A DNA stretch of 64,000 bases, taken from the NCBI RefSeq assembly GCF_003097355.1, contig NZ_PYUI01000023.1, positions 1 through 64,000 of the forward strand, in the 5' to 3' direction. Origin of the DNA: Arthrobacter sp. H-02-3 (GTDB lineage Bacteria > Actinomycetota > Actinomycetes > Actinomycetales > Micrococcaceae). Positions 48,674 to 58,378 of this stretch are shown here, one piece after another; positions within the stretch are counted from its first letter, which is position 1; the number at the start of each line of letters is the position of its first letter. Made by a program: the position numbers and the translations under genes. The notes below the pieces were generated by a model. It was not told the DNA's origin and did not search any database. It was given only the letters and a program-made list of their open reading frames with translations.

Positions 48674-50212
48674 TCAATCGCGCAGGGCGGCACGCCGCCC
48701 CCGGCGCGTGGCAGGCCCGGCGTCGTCCGGTTCGGTCCCTCCCGGTGCACCGGGCGCGCTGTCCGCCGACCGGCGCCCGGCGGACCCGCCAGGGTACCGG
48801 CCGACGTCGGCCCCAACGGAGAGCCCGGCCCGGCCGCCGTCCCCAACGCCGGCGAGCGCGGGCACTCCGACGTCGGGTGCACCGGCGAGCGCGGCCGCGG
48901 GGTCTGCGGTGCTGCCTTTGATCCCGGTGGCCTTGACGACGAGCACGGCAATGAGGGTGGTGACCGGCACGGCCAGGACAAGTCCCACCGAACCGACGAG
49001 GGTGCGGATGACTTCCTCGGAGAGCTCTGCACTGGTCAGGGCGTCCCCGAGCGGGCGCTCGTAGAGCATGACCAGGATCAGGACGGGCAGGGCCGCGCCG
49101 GCATAGGCAAACGCGATCGTGTAGACCGTGGAGGCGATGTGGTCCCGGCCGATCCGCATCGCGGAGGCAAAGAGCTGCCGGGCGCTGGTGTCGGGGGCGA
49201 GTTCCCACAGTTCCCAGACCGCCGACGACTGCGTGATCGTGACGTCGTTCAGCACGCCCAGGCCGGAAATGATCAGCCCGCACAGGATGATGCCGGAGAT
49301 CGAGATGTTGTCGGAAATGTTGGTGAGCGTGGCGGCGTCGTGGCTGCCCACGCCGGCGAGGTTCGCGGCGTCGGTGGCCCAGGCGGCCAGCAGCGACGTA
49401 ATGGCGAGGCCGAACATGGTCCCCAGCAGCGCCGTCGAGGTCCGGGCGGAGAAACCGTGGGCGAAGTACAACACCCCGATCATGATCACCGTGGACCCCA
49501 CCAGTGCCAGGAGCAGCGGCGGCTTTCCTTCGACCAGTCCGGGCAGCATGAAGGAGACGAGCACGACGTAGGCCCCGACGAGTCCGATCAGGGCCCGCAG
49601 GCCGCGCCAGCGCGCCACCGCAATCACCACGACGGCGTAGAGCACGGCCAGGAAGATGATCGGTAGAGTCCGGACGAAGTCGACGAAAACGTAGGCGGGC
49701 GCGCCCTGGGCTTCTGAGGCGCCCTGGGCCTTGGAGAGGTTGAGGTAGCGGATGTTGTCTCCGGGTTTCACGCCGTGGGATTTCGCGATGTCAGGGTTGA
49801 TGACCACTTTCACCGGGTTGCCGCCCTTGTCCGGCTCGGTGTAGGCAAACGTGCATTGTGAGCCCGCCTGCGGCGGCTGGACGGCGGCGTCGGCCCCGGA
49901 TGCGCCCTGCTGGGCCGCGGGATCGCCGCTTGTCTGCGCATCCGAACAGCTGCCGACGACCACCCGCTGGATCTTGCCGGTATCGAACGTCACGCCCGGG
50001 GCCGCCGCATAGGGGCTGGCCAGCGTGATGCCCTCTTTGCTCCCCGACGGCCACAGGAAGGCCATGGCCGCCAGGGTCAGCAAAGTCAGCGGGATCAGGA
50101 TGGCGGCCAGGATCCAGTTGGCCTTCTTCCGTGCCGCCAGCATGCGGGGCGTCGGCTCCGCGTGACCGGCGCTGGGGTGCCCGGCGTGGGAGTGCGAATG
50201 TCCGGCGCCCAT
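48674..50212 (-). CDS. YibE/F family membrane protein
   Basis: 512 residues. N-terminal His-rich tail (GHSHSHAGHPSAGH), one helix, an extracytoplasmic OB-like part with two Cys (VVVGSCSD; GSQCTFAYTEPD), then seven or so helices including YAVVVIAVARWRGLRALIGL, NISDNISISGIILCGLIISG and GVLNDVTITQSSAVWEL, the YibE/F core. The C-terminal ~85 residues are Gly/Ala/Pro-rich. Function of the family is not established. The His-rich tail may bind metal. Confidence 0.85.
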   Translation of the reverse strand: MGAGHSHSHAGHPSAGHAEPTPRMLAARKKANWILAAILIPLTLLTLAAMAFLWPSGSKEGITLASPYAAAPGVTFDTGKIQRVVVGSCSDAQTSGDPAAQQGASGADAAVQPPQAGSQCTFAYTEPDKGGNPVKVVINPDIAKSHGVKPGDNIRYLNLSKAQGASEAQGAPAYVFVDFVRTLPIIFLAVLYAVVVIAVARWRGLRALIGLVGAYVVLVSFMLPGLVEGKPPLLLALVGSTVIMIGVLYFAHGFSARTSTALLGTMFGLAITSLLAAWATDAANLAGVGSHDAATLTNISDNISISGIILCGLIISGLGVLNDVTITQSSAVWELWELAPDTSARQLFASAMRIGRDHIASTVYTIAFAYAGAALPVLILVMLYERPLGDALTSAELSEEVIRTLVGSVGLVLAVPVTTLIAVLVVKATGIKGSTADPAAALAGAPDVGVPALAGVGDGGRAGLSVGADVGRYPGGSAGRRSADSAPGAPGGTEPDDAGPATRRGRRAALRD

Positions 50213-50337
50213 CAGCAGTTCAACCTCATGCCGAAAACTCTACGGCGCTGTCGGCGCCGCTCCGGACAGATGACGCCGCATGCTCCCGCCGCCCTGAGCC
50301 CGGTGCCCGGAGCTCCGGCGCCGCGGAGGCGGGCTGG

Positions 50338-51711
50338 TCAGGCCGGGGTGATGTTCTGGTTTACGTGGAAGAGGTTCTGCGGATCGTACTTGGCCTTGAT
50401 CTCCCGCAGGCGGCTGTAATTGGGTCCGTAGTTCTCCGCGACCTTGGACATATCATCGCCGTCCATGAAATTGATGTAGCCCGCGGTCTCGGAGTACGGC
50501 TGCAGCGCCGCCGCGTAATCCCGTACCCAGGCGATGTTCGCCTCGCTGTCCGCCGGGTCCTCCCAGTGGCAGGCTATGACCGGGGAGAACTTGGCGTTCC
50601 GGTTGGGGAAGGCCGTATCTGTCACTCCCACACGGTGCACAGCGCCGTCGATTGGATAGATGTGAACGGCTGTCTGCAGACTGGGCACACGTCGGCCAAA
50701 CTCAAGGTGTGCGTCGATGGCGCCGTCGTTGAGTTCGGTCAGGAAGGCCGCCTTCCAGTAGGCCAACAGCCCCTTGGGATACATCGGGTCGAACGCCGAG
50801 TTCAAGGCCGGATACGGCATCGGCCCCACCATGGATCCGGCCACCGGGGCGACGTCGAGGAATGGTTGCCAGCGGGCCGGCCCTTCGGCGAGGTCGCCCG
50901 TCCACATGCCGACCACGATGCAGACCGGCTTCCCGTGCCACTGTTCCGGAAGGAACGGAACCGGCGGTCCCTGATGGAAGGCGAGGAACGCGCCGAACTC
51001 TTCAGGGGCTGCCGCCAGGTGCTCGCGGTAGAACTTCGCCACGGTTTCGGCGTGCTCGGCCGGGTAGATGATGATCCCCGCGTGGACCATGTCCACAGGA
51101 TGCAGGCGGTATTCCAACGAGGTCACGACGCCGAAGTTGCCGCCCCCGCCTCGCAGCGCCCAGAAAAGGTCGTCATTCTCGCTTTCGCTCGCAGTGAGGA
51201 ATTTCCCGTCCGCGGTGACGACGTCGGCCGAGAGGAGGTTATCGCAGCTGAGCCCGTGTTTCCGGGAGAGATAGCCAATGCCCCCGCCGAGCGTGAGTCC
51301 GGAGACACCGGTTGAGCCGATGATGCCACCGGTGGTCGCCAGTCCGAAGGCGTGCGTGGCGTGATTGAAATCGGCCCAGGTTGCGCCGGCCTCGGTCCTC
51401 GCCGTCTTGTTCGACGGATCTACCCGGACGCCGGTCGTGTTGGAGAAGTCGATGACAACAGCGTCATCCCAGGTGCCAAAGCCCGGACCACTGTGGCCGC
51501 CGCCGCGGACGGCCAGATCCAGGGAGTTGTCGCGGGCGAAGTTGACGGCCGCCATAACGTCCGCCACCTGGGACACACGGACCACAGCGGCCGGGTGCTT
51601 GTCGATCATGCCGTTGTGCACTGCCCGGGCCGCGTCGTAGTCCGCGTCGCCGGGCGTGACGACCGGCCCGCGGACTTGCTCGCGCAGGGTATCGAACTTT
51701 ATTCCGTTCAT
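50338..51711 (-). CDS. FAD-linked oxidoreductase (berberine-bridge-like)
   Basis: 457 residues: PCMH-type FAD domain with VRGGGHSGPGFGTWDD (His is the usual covalent flavin site), AGATWADFNHATHAFGLAT, GLTLGGGIGYLSRKHGLSCD, LFWALRGGGGNFGVVTSLEY; C-terminal BBE domain ending YDPQNLFHVNQNI. The second covalent site, usually Cys, is not seen. Such oxidases act on sugars, alkaloids or nicotine derivatives; substrate unknown. The C-terminus lacks a signal peptide, so it is cytosolic. It is monocistronic and divergent from the hydrolase at 51961. Confidence 0.88.
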   Translation of the reverse strand: MNGIKFDTLREQVRGPVVTPGDADYDAARAVHNGMIDKHPAAVVRVSQVADVMAAVNFARDNSLDLAVRGGGHSGPGFGTWDDAVVIDFSNTTGVRVDPSNKTARTEAGATWADFNHATHAFGLATTGGIIGSTGVSGLTLGGGIGYLSRKHGLSCDNLLSADVVTADGKFLTASESENDDLFWALRGGGGNFGVVTSLEYRLHPVDMVHAGIIIYPAEHAETVAKFYREHLAAAPEEFGAFLAFHQGPPVPFLPEQWHGKPVCIVVGMWTGDLAEGPARWQPFLDVAPVAGSMVGPMPYPALNSAFDPMYPKGLLAYWKAAFLTELNDGAIDAHLEFGRRVPSLQTAVHIYPIDGAVHRVGVTDTAFPNRNAKFSPVIACHWEDPADSEANIAWVRDYAAALQPYSETAGYINFMDGDDMSKVAENYGPNYSRLREIKAKYDPQNLFHVNQNITPA

Positions 51712-51960
51712 TTTCAGTACCGTCGATTTCGTCGTGAGATTCGACCCGGACGGTTCTCTGCGCTCCCAGCCGGCGTGGCGCCCGGAGGTTTACGTGCACA
51801 GGCATACTCCTCGCGCATTCCCCCGTCAAGGGTCCGGCATCACCCGTACCCATCGCCGGGGGCCCCGGCTCCGAATTCACACTAGGCAGCGTTTCCCTTG
51901 ACGGGCGGAGGCTGCAACCTATGGTTGGTAATTGACGGACGAAGAACGGGAAGGACACGC

Positions 51961-52719
51961 GTGGCCAAGCGCAAACTAGACGACCGCGAACCGGAGGCGG
52001 GCCGCTCCGGACCTGCCGCCAAGGCCGTGCTGTCCATCGCCGATGCGGCCGGGGAGACCCGCGGAGTCGCCCTGGTCCTGCACGGCGGACGCGCGGACAG
52101 CTACGATCCCGTCCGCGGCCGGCACCTGAGCCCGGCCCGGATGCTGCCCTTCGCCCGGGCGCTGAACCGGCAAGGCGGACCGCACGGTCTCGCCGTCTGG
52201 ACCCTGCGCAACCGGTACAGGGGCTGGAACGGGGAGGACATGTCCCCCGTTCAGGACGCCCGCTGGGCGCTTTCCCGGATCGGTCAGGAACATCCCGGCG
52301 TTCCGGTGTATCTGCTGGGCCACTCCATGGGAGGCCTCACGGCACTCTGCGTGGCCGACGATCCGCAGGTGGAGGTCGTCGTCGCGCTCGCCCCGTGGCT
52401 CAATCACAAAACGCCGGTCCAACCCGTCGCCGACCGCCGGGTCCTGATCGTGCACGGCACGGAGGATCGCTGGACCAGTCCGTCGAATTCGCTGGACTAC
52501 GCACGCCGGGCCGACGGCGTGGCCGCCTCTGTTGTGTACGTCTCTCTCACGGGGGCCGGGCATTTCATGTTCCGCCGGGTAGCGCTGTGGAACTCACTCG
52601 CCGATGACTTCATCCTGGACGCCTTCGGGGAAAGCACGGGGGCTGACGTCTCCGGCGCCACGGACGCACTGCGCAGCATTCTGCCGGCCACCGGAACTCG
52701 CATGCCGGTGGTGCTGTGA
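51961..52719 (+). CDS. Alpha/beta hydrolase
   Basis: 252 residues. VALVLHGGRADSYDP (oxyanion region), nucleophile elbow LLGHSMGGLTALC, acid residue in VLIVHGTEDRWTSP, and catalytic His in LTGAGHFMFRR. GTG 51961 has AAGGA five bases upstream. The Lys/Arg-rich N-terminus is not a signal peptide. TGATG overlap with the next gene suggests cooperation with the DUF1295 membrane protein. Confidence 0.85.
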   Translation: MAKRKLDDREPEAGRSGPAAKAVLSIADAAGETRGVALVLHGGRADSYDPVRGRHLSPARMLPFARALNRQGGPHGLAVWTLRNRYRGWNGEDMSPVQDARWALSRIGQEHPGVPVYLLGHSMGGLTALCVADDPQVEVVVALAPWLNHKTPVQPVADRRVLIVHGTEDRWTSPSNSLDYARRADGVAASVVYVSLTGAGHFMFRRVALWNSLADDFILDAFGESTGADVSGATDALRSILPATGTRMPVVL

Positions 52720-53531
52720 TGCAGCCGTTCCCGCTGGATGCCTTCCTCGCCAGCCTGCCGTGGGTCATCGCGGGACTGGCGGTGCTGCTGGCGCTGACCT
52801 TCGCCGTTGCCGTGCGGCAGAACCGCCATTCCGTCATCGACACCGTCTGGGGCCTCGGGTTCGTGGTGGTCGCGGCCATCTCCTGGGTACTCTCCGCCGG
52901 CCACGGCGACGCCGGCCGCCGGCTGCTGCTTCTGGCGCTGGTTGCGGTGTGGGGCATTCGCCTCGCCGTCCATATCGGTGTGCGTGCACGCGGCGGCCAC
53001 GAGGACCCGCGCTACGTGGACATGCTCTCCGCCGCACCCGGATCACGCAACGTCTACGCGCTCCGGCGGGTCTACCTGCCTCAGGGCATGGTGATGTTCT
53101 TCGTCTCGCTCACTATCCAGGTCGGCATGTTCGCCACCGGCAGCTTGGGCTGGCTGGCGTTCCTCGGCGTCCTGCTCTGGGTTCTTGGTTTTGTGTTCGA
53201 GACGGTCGGGGACTGGCAGTTGACGCAGTTCAAGGCCGATCCCGCCAAGCGCGGCACGGTCCTCAACACCGGTCTGTGGCGCTACACCCGCCACCCGAAC
53301 TACTTCGGCGACGCCGCGGTCTGGGCGGGCCTCTTCCTCGTGACCGCCGATTCGTGGCCCGGTGTCCTGACCATCCTCTCCCCCGCCCTGATGATCTGGG
53401 CACTGGCGGGCCGCACCGGGAAGCCGCTGACCGAAAAAGCGATGTCTGCACGGCCCGGCTATAAGGAATACATCGAATCCACGTCCGGGTTCCTGCCCTT
53501 GCCGCCCCGGCGGCGCGCAGGCGGGCACTGA
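52719..53531 (+). CDS. DUF1295 (steroid 5-alpha-reductase-like) membrane protein
   Basis: 270 residues, 6-7 helices: RQNRHSVIDTVWGLGFVVVA near residue 30, GFVFETVGDWQLTQFKADPA, GLWRYTRHPNYFGDAAVWAG and LTEKAMSARPGYKEYIESTS, the hallmarks of DUF1295 and related isoprenylcysteine-methyltransferase/steroid reductase folds. Substrate unknown. ATG 52719 overlaps the hydrolase stop. Confidence 0.88.
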   Translation: MQPFPLDAFLASLPWVIAGLAVLLALTFAVAVRQNRHSVIDTVWGLGFVVVAAISWVLSAGHGDAGRRLLLLALVAVWGIRLAVHIGVRARGGHEDPRYVDMLSAAPGSRNVYALRRVYLPQGMVMFFVSLTIQVGMFATGSLGWLAFLGVLLWVLGFVFETVGDWQLTQFKADPAKRGTVLNTGLWRYTRHPNYFGDAAVWAGLFLVTADSWPGVLTILSPALMIWALAGRTGKPLTEKAMSARPGYKEYIESTSGFLPLPPRRRAGGH

Positions 53532-53621
53532 TATGGCGGGCGCTGATGTGGCCGGCACTTGCGCTGCGGGACTGGCGTGGCGGCCGCCGGCATGGCAGGT
53601 GCCGGCATGGGCCGGCGGCCG

Positions 53622-54476
53622 ATGAAGTGGAGACCAGGGCCCAGCGACCGCTTTTACCGGTTCATCGTCCGCACCGGTCTCGCCCTGCGCTGGCTGTTCC
53701 GGATCCGCGTCCTCGTCACGGGGCGGGAGCACCTGCCCCAGCCCGGACCGCTCAATGATTCCCCCCAGGCCTCCCGACGCGGCCCGTCCCGCCGGGTGGT
53801 GCCCGGCCAGGGCGCGGTCGTCGCGATCACGCACTTCGGCTACCTCGACTTTGCCTTCGCCGAGATGATCTTGTGGCGGCACAACCGTGCCCAGATGCGC
53901 TACCTCGTGACGCAGGGAGCCGCCGACCACTGGTTTGCCGGGCCCGCGGTCAGCGCGGCCGGCCACGTGGTGGTCGGTTACGGATCCGGAGTCCACGCCT
54001 ACGACGCCGCGGTCGCCCGGCTATTGGCGGGCGAGTACATTGCCATCCTTCCGGAGGCCGGGGTAAGCCGCAGCTTCACCGTGCGCGAATGCAAGACCGG
54101 CGCCGTACGGATGGCCGCCGAAGCCGGTGTGCCGATCATCCCGGTCTCCGTCTGGGGCGCGCACCGGCTGATGACCCGCCACCACGGATTCTCGCCGCGG
54201 CGCGCCTGGCGCGCCCCGGTGCGTATCCACGTGGGCGAGCCGATCCTGCCGGACTCGCTCCCGGACCCGGCACAGGACGCGCAGCCGGCCACCGCGCAGC
54301 TGGCCAGGACCCTCCAGCACGGGATCGACGTCGGTATGGCGGACTTCCCGCTGAAACCGGACCCCGGGGCCTGGTGGATGCCCGCCGCGCTCGGCGGCGG
54401 CGCCCCGACCGAGGAGGAACGGCGCCGCCTCGACGCGGCCGACGGCCCGCGGCGCCCCGGTGCCAGGCGCCGATAG
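53622..54476 (+). CDS. PlsC-like lysophospholipid acyltransferase
   Basis: 284 residues. Acyltransferase block I is HFGYLD (HX4D), followed by LVTQGAADHWFAGPAV and block III ILPEAGVSRS in place of the FPEGTRS of typical PlsC, then VPIIPVSVWGAHRL. Acylates lysophosphatidate or another lysolipid at the membrane. Basic N-terminus (MKWRPGPSDRFYRF). Start uncertain: ATG 53607 is an alternative. It ends 19 bp before a strong bidirectional terminator. Confidence 0.85.
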   Translation: MKWRPGPSDRFYRFIVRTGLALRWLFRIRVLVTGREHLPQPGPLNDSPQASRRGPSRRVVPGQGAVVAITHFGYLDFAFAEMILWRHNRAQMRYLVTQGAADHWFAGPAVSAAGHVVVGYGSGVHAYDAAVARLLAGEYIAILPEAGVSRSFTVRECKTGAVRMAAEAGVPIIPVSVWGAHRLMTRHHGFSPRRAWRAPVRIHVGEPILPDSLPDPAQDAQPATAQLARTLQHGIDVGMADFPLKPDPGAWWMPAALGGGAPTEEERRRLDAADGPRRPGARRR

Positions 54477-54494
54477 ATCAGGCCCTCAACGCAA

Positions 54495-54552
54495 ACTGAC
54501 TCGCAGCTGGGGCCGTTATCACGCTTCAAAACGGCCGCAACTGCGAGTCAGT
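54495..54552. terminator. Bidirectional hairpin terminator
   Basis: ACTGACTCGCAG (54495-54506) pairs with CTGCGAGTCAGT (54541-54552), extended inward by GGCCGT/ACGGCC with two single mismatches. It separates the convergent acyltransferase and GNAT genes. Confidence 0.8.
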
Positions 54553-54563
54553 CGGGTTAAGGG

Positions 54564-55574
54564 CTAGGCCGGGTCCGCAACCACGAGCGTTTCGGAGCCC
54601 TGGACGTGAGCTTTGCCGGCCTCGAGCAGCGGTTCGACGACGGCGCGCAGGGCGGTCATCGCATCGTCCAGTTCCAGCATTACCGGGTGCTGGTAGGCGA
54701 TCAGGGCCAGGAGATCGCGCACGGCGACGCGGGCCTCGTCCTCGCCGAGCTTGGGCTCGTGCCCGAGGAACACCTCGGTAGGCGCAGCGGGTCCGGCAGA
54801 ACCGGCACCATCGGCGTCGGCTCCGGCGCCTGGAGTGCCCTGCGCGTAGCTGATGGCGAACCCCTCCAGCCGGCCCTTGCGGCTCGCCGCTATGCCGTGC
54901 CCGAAGGCACTGGCTTTGGGTGCCCGCAGCACAATCGCGCCGTGGGCGCCGCTGAGGTCATCCAGGAACAACCGCTGCACCATGGCAACGCTCAACTCAC
55001 CCGGGCTGTCCCAAGTGTGCACCGCCGTGTAGTACCGGCCAACGACGTCGCTGAGCTCCACCGAGCCCGTGGCCAGGTCTTCGACCTGGTCGCTGGCCGC
55101 CGACTCGGAACCGTCGCCGAACACCGGCAGTTTCAGCGGCGCCGGGTCCACGACGATCAGGCGGGAGCGCTGGATCGGGGCCATGCCCGCGGCCTCGGCA
55201 AACGCCGCCCCGGGCGTGCCCGGCTCCACCTTGCAGCGGAGCTTGGACACTCCCGACGGCGACTTGGCAGCCTCGTGCCGAAGCATGGTCAGCAGGGTGG
55301 ACCCAATGCCGGCGCGGCGGTGGTCCCGGGCAACCTCGATATACGCCCAGAGCCGTTCCGGGTGCAGCGAGGCCTCGTGGACCACGGCCGCCGCCACGGG
55401 AATGGCGACGCCGTCGACGACGTCCTCGGCCACAATGCAGCGGCGCCACGGCGCATTGCCCGAGGGCGCCAGGGTGCCGCGGAACTGCCCGGCCTGCACG
55501 GTCTCCGGGCCGCCCCAGACTTCCAGCAGCGCGAGGTCGTCGCCCTCCCGCCATTCCCGGTATTCGATGGCCAT
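54564..55574 (-). CDS. GNAT family N-acetyltransferase
   Basis: 336 residues, probably two GNAT-like domains. The first (1-165) has WAYIEVARDHRRAGIGSTLL, the acetyl-CoA-binding Arg/Gln-x-x-Gly-x-Gly/Ala motif; the second (175-336) is degenerate (VGRYYTAVHTWDSPGELSVA, EARVAVRDLLALIAYQHPVM). Substrate unknown. Ends close to glyS start region and may be translated from the glyS transcript (2 bp gap). Confidence 0.82.
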   Translation of the reverse strand: MAIEYREWREGDDLALLEVWGGPETVQAGQFRGTLAPSGNAPWRRCIVAEDVVDGVAIPVAAAVVHEASLHPERLWAYIEVARDHRRAGIGSTLLTMLRHEAAKSPSGVSKLRCKVEPGTPGAAFAEAAGMAPIQRSRLIVVDPAPLKLPVFGDGSESAASDQVEDLATGSVELSDVVGRYYTAVHTWDSPGELSVAMVQRLFLDDLSGAHGAIVLRAPKASAFGHGIAASRKGRLEGFAISYAQGTPGAGADADGAGSAGPAAPTEVFLGHEPKLGEDEARVAVRDLLALIAYQHPVMLELDDAMTALRAVVEPLLEAGKAHVQGSETLVVADPA

Positions 55575-55576
55575 GA

Positions 55577-56962
55577 TCAGGCGCCGATCAGCCGCGCGGC
55601 CAGGTAGCCCTCCACCTTGTCCAGGGAGACGCGTTCCTGGCTCATGGTGTCGCGTTCGCGAATGGTGACGGCCTGGTCCTCGAGGGTCTCGAAGTCCACG
55701 GTGATGCAGAACGGGGTGCCGATCTCGTCCTGGCGGCGGTAGCGGCGGCCGATGGCGCCGGCGTCGTCGAACTCGATGTTCCAGCTCTTGCGCAGCTGAG
55801 CGGCGAGGTCCTTGGCTTTCGGGGACAGGTCCTCGTTGCGGCTCAGCGGCAGGACGGCTGCCTTCACCGGAGCCAGGCGCGGATCCAGCTTGAGCACCGT
55901 GCGGATGTCCACCCCGCCCTTGGCGTTCGGGGCCTCGTCCTCGGTGTAAGCATCGATCATGAAGGCCATGAACGAGCGGGTGAGGCCGGCCGCGGGCTCG
56001 ATCACGTACGGGGTGTAGCGTTCGTTCGTGGCCTGGTTGAAGTAGCTCAGGTCCGCGCCGGAAGCCTTGGCATGGGTGGAGAGGTCAAAGTCGGTGCGGT
56101 TGGCAATGCCTTCGAGCTCGCCCCACTCCGAGCCCTGGAAACCGAAGCGGTATTCGATGTCCGTGGTGCCCTTGGAGTAGTGGCTGAGCTTCTCCAGCGG
56201 GTGCTCGAAGAAGCGCAGGTTCTCTTCGCGGATGCCCAGGCCCGTGTACCAGGACATGCGTTCCTTCATCCAGTACTGGTGCCACTGCTCGTCGGTGCCG
56301 GGCTCGACGAAGAATTCCATTTCCATCTGCTCGAACTCGCGGGTGCGGAAGATGAAGTTGCCCGGCGTGATCTCGTTGCGGAACGACTTGCCGATCTGGC
56401 CGATGCCGAACGGCGGCTTCTTCCGCGAGGTGGTCAGGACGTTGCTGAAGTTCACGAAGATGCCCTGGGCGGTTTCGGGCCGCAGGTAGTGCAGGCCTTC
56501 CTCGCTGGCGACGGGGCCGAGGTAGGTCTTGAGCAGGCCGGAGAATTCGTGGGGCTCCGTCCACTGGCCGCGGGTGCCGCAGTTGGCGCAGGCGATGTCC
56601 TTGAGACCGTTCTCGGCCGGACGGCCCTTCTTCTCCTCGTACTCTTCCTCAAGGTGGTCCGCGCGGTAGCGCTTGTGGCAGGACAGGCACTCCACCAGCG
56701 GGTCCGAGAAGACCTCGACGTGGCCGGAGGCCTCCCAGACCTGGCGGGGCAGGATGACGGAGGAGTCGAGCCCTACAACGTCTTCGCGGCCGCGGACCAC
56801 GGACTGCCACCACTGGCGCTTGATGTTTTCCTTGAGCTCGGCGCCGAGGGGCCCGTAATCCCAGGCAGAACGCGAGCCACCATAGATTTCACCGGCCTGG
56901 AAAACGAAACCCCGTCGCTTGGCGAGGGAAATGATCTGGTCGAGGACGGATTTTGCTGCCAT
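55577..56962 (-). CDS. glyS: Glycyl-tRNA synthetase (alpha2 type)
   Basis: 461 residues, class II synthetase: KRRGFVFQAGEIYGGSRSAW, zinc-binding CLSCHKRYRADH ... CANCGTRGQW, motif 2 IGKSFRNEITPGNFIFRTRE, EMEFFVEPGTDEQWH and motif 3 GLTRSFMAFMIDAY. ATG 56962 has GGAG six bases upstream; the longer frame upstream is not conserved. No glyQ is expected, this being the dimeric actinobacterial type. Confidence 0.96.
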   Translation of the reverse strand: MAAKSVLDQIISLAKRRGFVFQAGEIYGGSRSAWDYGPLGAELKENIKRQWWQSVVRGREDVVGLDSSVILPRQVWEASGHVEVFSDPLVECLSCHKRYRADHLEEEYEEKKGRPAENGLKDIACANCGTRGQWTEPHEFSGLLKTYLGPVASEEGLHYLRPETAQGIFVNFSNVLTTSRKKPPFGIGQIGKSFRNEITPGNFIFRTREFEQMEMEFFVEPGTDEQWHQYWMKERMSWYTGLGIREENLRFFEHPLEKLSHYSKGTTDIEYRFGFQGSEWGELEGIANRTDFDLSTHAKASGADLSYFNQATNERYTPYVIEPAAGLTRSFMAFMIDAYTEDEAPNAKGGVDIRTVLKLDPRLAPVKAAVLPLSRNEDLSPKAKDLAAQLRKSWNIEFDDAGAIGRRYRRQDEIGTPFCITVDFETLEDQAVTIRERDTMSQERVSLDKVEGYLAARLIGA

Positions 56963-57111
56963 GGTAACTCCAATTTCTACAGGGCCGCTGGGTGCGGTCC
57001 GCGGTGTCAGGCCCGGGTCGCCGGCTGGTTGCCGGACGGGGTGATACGAACAGTGCGATGCGAAGTGTGCGATACGAACAGGGCGATGCAATCTCCAAGC
57101 CTACCGGCACG

Positions 57112-58077
57112 CTACCGCTTCAGTGCGCCCCGCGGCCAGGGCAGGGTGGCCAGGATGATGGCACCGAGCGTCAGCAGGGTGCCCAGGACGGTGGGCAGCG
57201 CGACGACGGTCCCGGGGACCGGGAAAACCAGGTCCAGTCCGAGGGATCCCAGCAGCTGCCCGGCGATCATCCCGAGGCCCGTGACCAGCACGCCCAGACT
57301 GCGGACCAGAAGGGCGCCGACGCCGATGAAGACGCACCCGAGCGGCCCGCCGAGGTAGTACCACCACTGCCCCGGCAGCGGATTGCCGGCACCGGACACG
57401 GCGAGCTTGACCAGCCACGCCGCCCATAGCAGGACGGCCCCGGCGATGAAGTTCACGAGGGTCGCGGCGATCGGGGACCCGTAGTGGACGGTGGCGGTGC
57501 CGTTCATGGCCTGCTGGAAACTCATCAGGAACCCGGCCAGAAGCGGCAACAGCACGGGAAGAAGCAGCTGCAGCACGGACTCTCCGGCGCTGAACCTCGG
57601 CGACACCGCCCACGCAACGGCGGCGACGGTGAGCACGCTGCCGAGCACCCGGATACCGGTGATGGGCCTCTTCCCCGCGGGCCCGATTCCCATCCGGTCC
57701 ACCAACAGACCGCTGAGGGTCTGCCCCGTCACGGCGGCCACAGTGAAGAGGGCAACGCCGAGCAGTGCCACGGTGAAGGACTGGGCGAAGACGAAAAGCG
57801 CCCCGATGCAGCCGGCCAGGACGTAGTAACGCGGAAACTGCCGTTCGCGCACGGCCGGCAGGATCCGGGCCAGCCCGGCCCGGCCCTTGGGCAGTGCCAC
57901 GGAAATGACGCCCATCACCACTAACCCGGTGCTGAAGCTGACGACGGCGGCACCAATGCCGTCGCGGAGCTCCACCCCGAGCGCGCCGTTGATCCGGCCC
58001 TGCAACGGTATGAACAACCCCGCCGCGACGGCCATAGGCAGCCCCGCGATGAGCGGGAGCCGGGGTGTGTGCGTCAT
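57112..58077 (-). CDS. DMT family transporter (YdcZ/DUF606 duplicated type)
   Basis: 321 residues, ten helices in two repeats, each beginning with the YdcZ motif: AAGLFIPLQGRINGALG near residue 20 and FLMSFQQAMNGTATVHYGSP in the second half. ATG 58077 is preceded by AAGGTGG. The DUF606 exporter class; substrate unknown. Divergent from the S4 protein gene by 33 bp. Confidence 0.85.
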   Translation of the reverse strand: MTHTPRLPLIAGLPMAVAAGLFIPLQGRINGALGVELRDGIGAAVVSFSTGLVVMGVISVALPKGRAGLARILPAVRERQFPRYYVLAGCIGALFVFAQSFTVALLGVALFTVAAVTGQTLSGLLVDRMGIGPAGKRPITGIRVLGSVLTVAAVAWAVSPRFSAGESVLQLLLPVLLPLLAGFLMSFQQAMNGTATVHYGSPIAATLVNFIAGAVLLWAAWLVKLAVSGAGNPLPGQWWYYLGGPLGCVFIGVGALLVRSLGVLVTGLGMIAGQLLGSLGLDLVFPVPGTVVALPTVLGTLLTLGAIILATLPWPRGALKR

Positions 58078-58110
58078 TGGTGCCACCTTAGGTCAGGCAT
58101 CATTGCCTAT

Positions 58111-58347
58111 ATGAGCAATCCGGAAATTGAAGACATCACCATCCGCGACACCATGATCCGGCTGGGCCAGCTGCTGAAGCTCGCGAATCTGGTGGAGGAC
58201 GGTGTGGAGGCCGCGGACCTGATCAAGAACGGGCTGGTCAAGGTCAACGGCGAAATTGATGAGCGCCGCGGGCGGCAGCTTCACGACGGCGACACCGTCA
58301 CGGTGAACGGCCAGACCGTGCGGATCAGCGCGCCCGCAGGATCCTAG
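58111..58347 (+). CDS. S4 domain RNA-binding protein
   Basis: 78 residues (YbcJ-like). The S4 core is GQLLKLANLVEDGVEAADLI then GLVKVNGEIDERRGRQLHDG. Likely binds structured RNA such as rRNA or tRNA; no enzymatic domain. ATG 58111 lies just after a short divergent promoter space. Confidence 0.88.
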   Translation: MSNPEIEDITIRDTMIRLGQLLKLANLVEDGVEAADLIKNGLVKVNGEIDERRGRQLHDGDTVTVNGQTVRISAPAGS

Positions 58348-58378
58348 CCGGCTTACCCCTGGCCAGCCGTCCTGGCGG

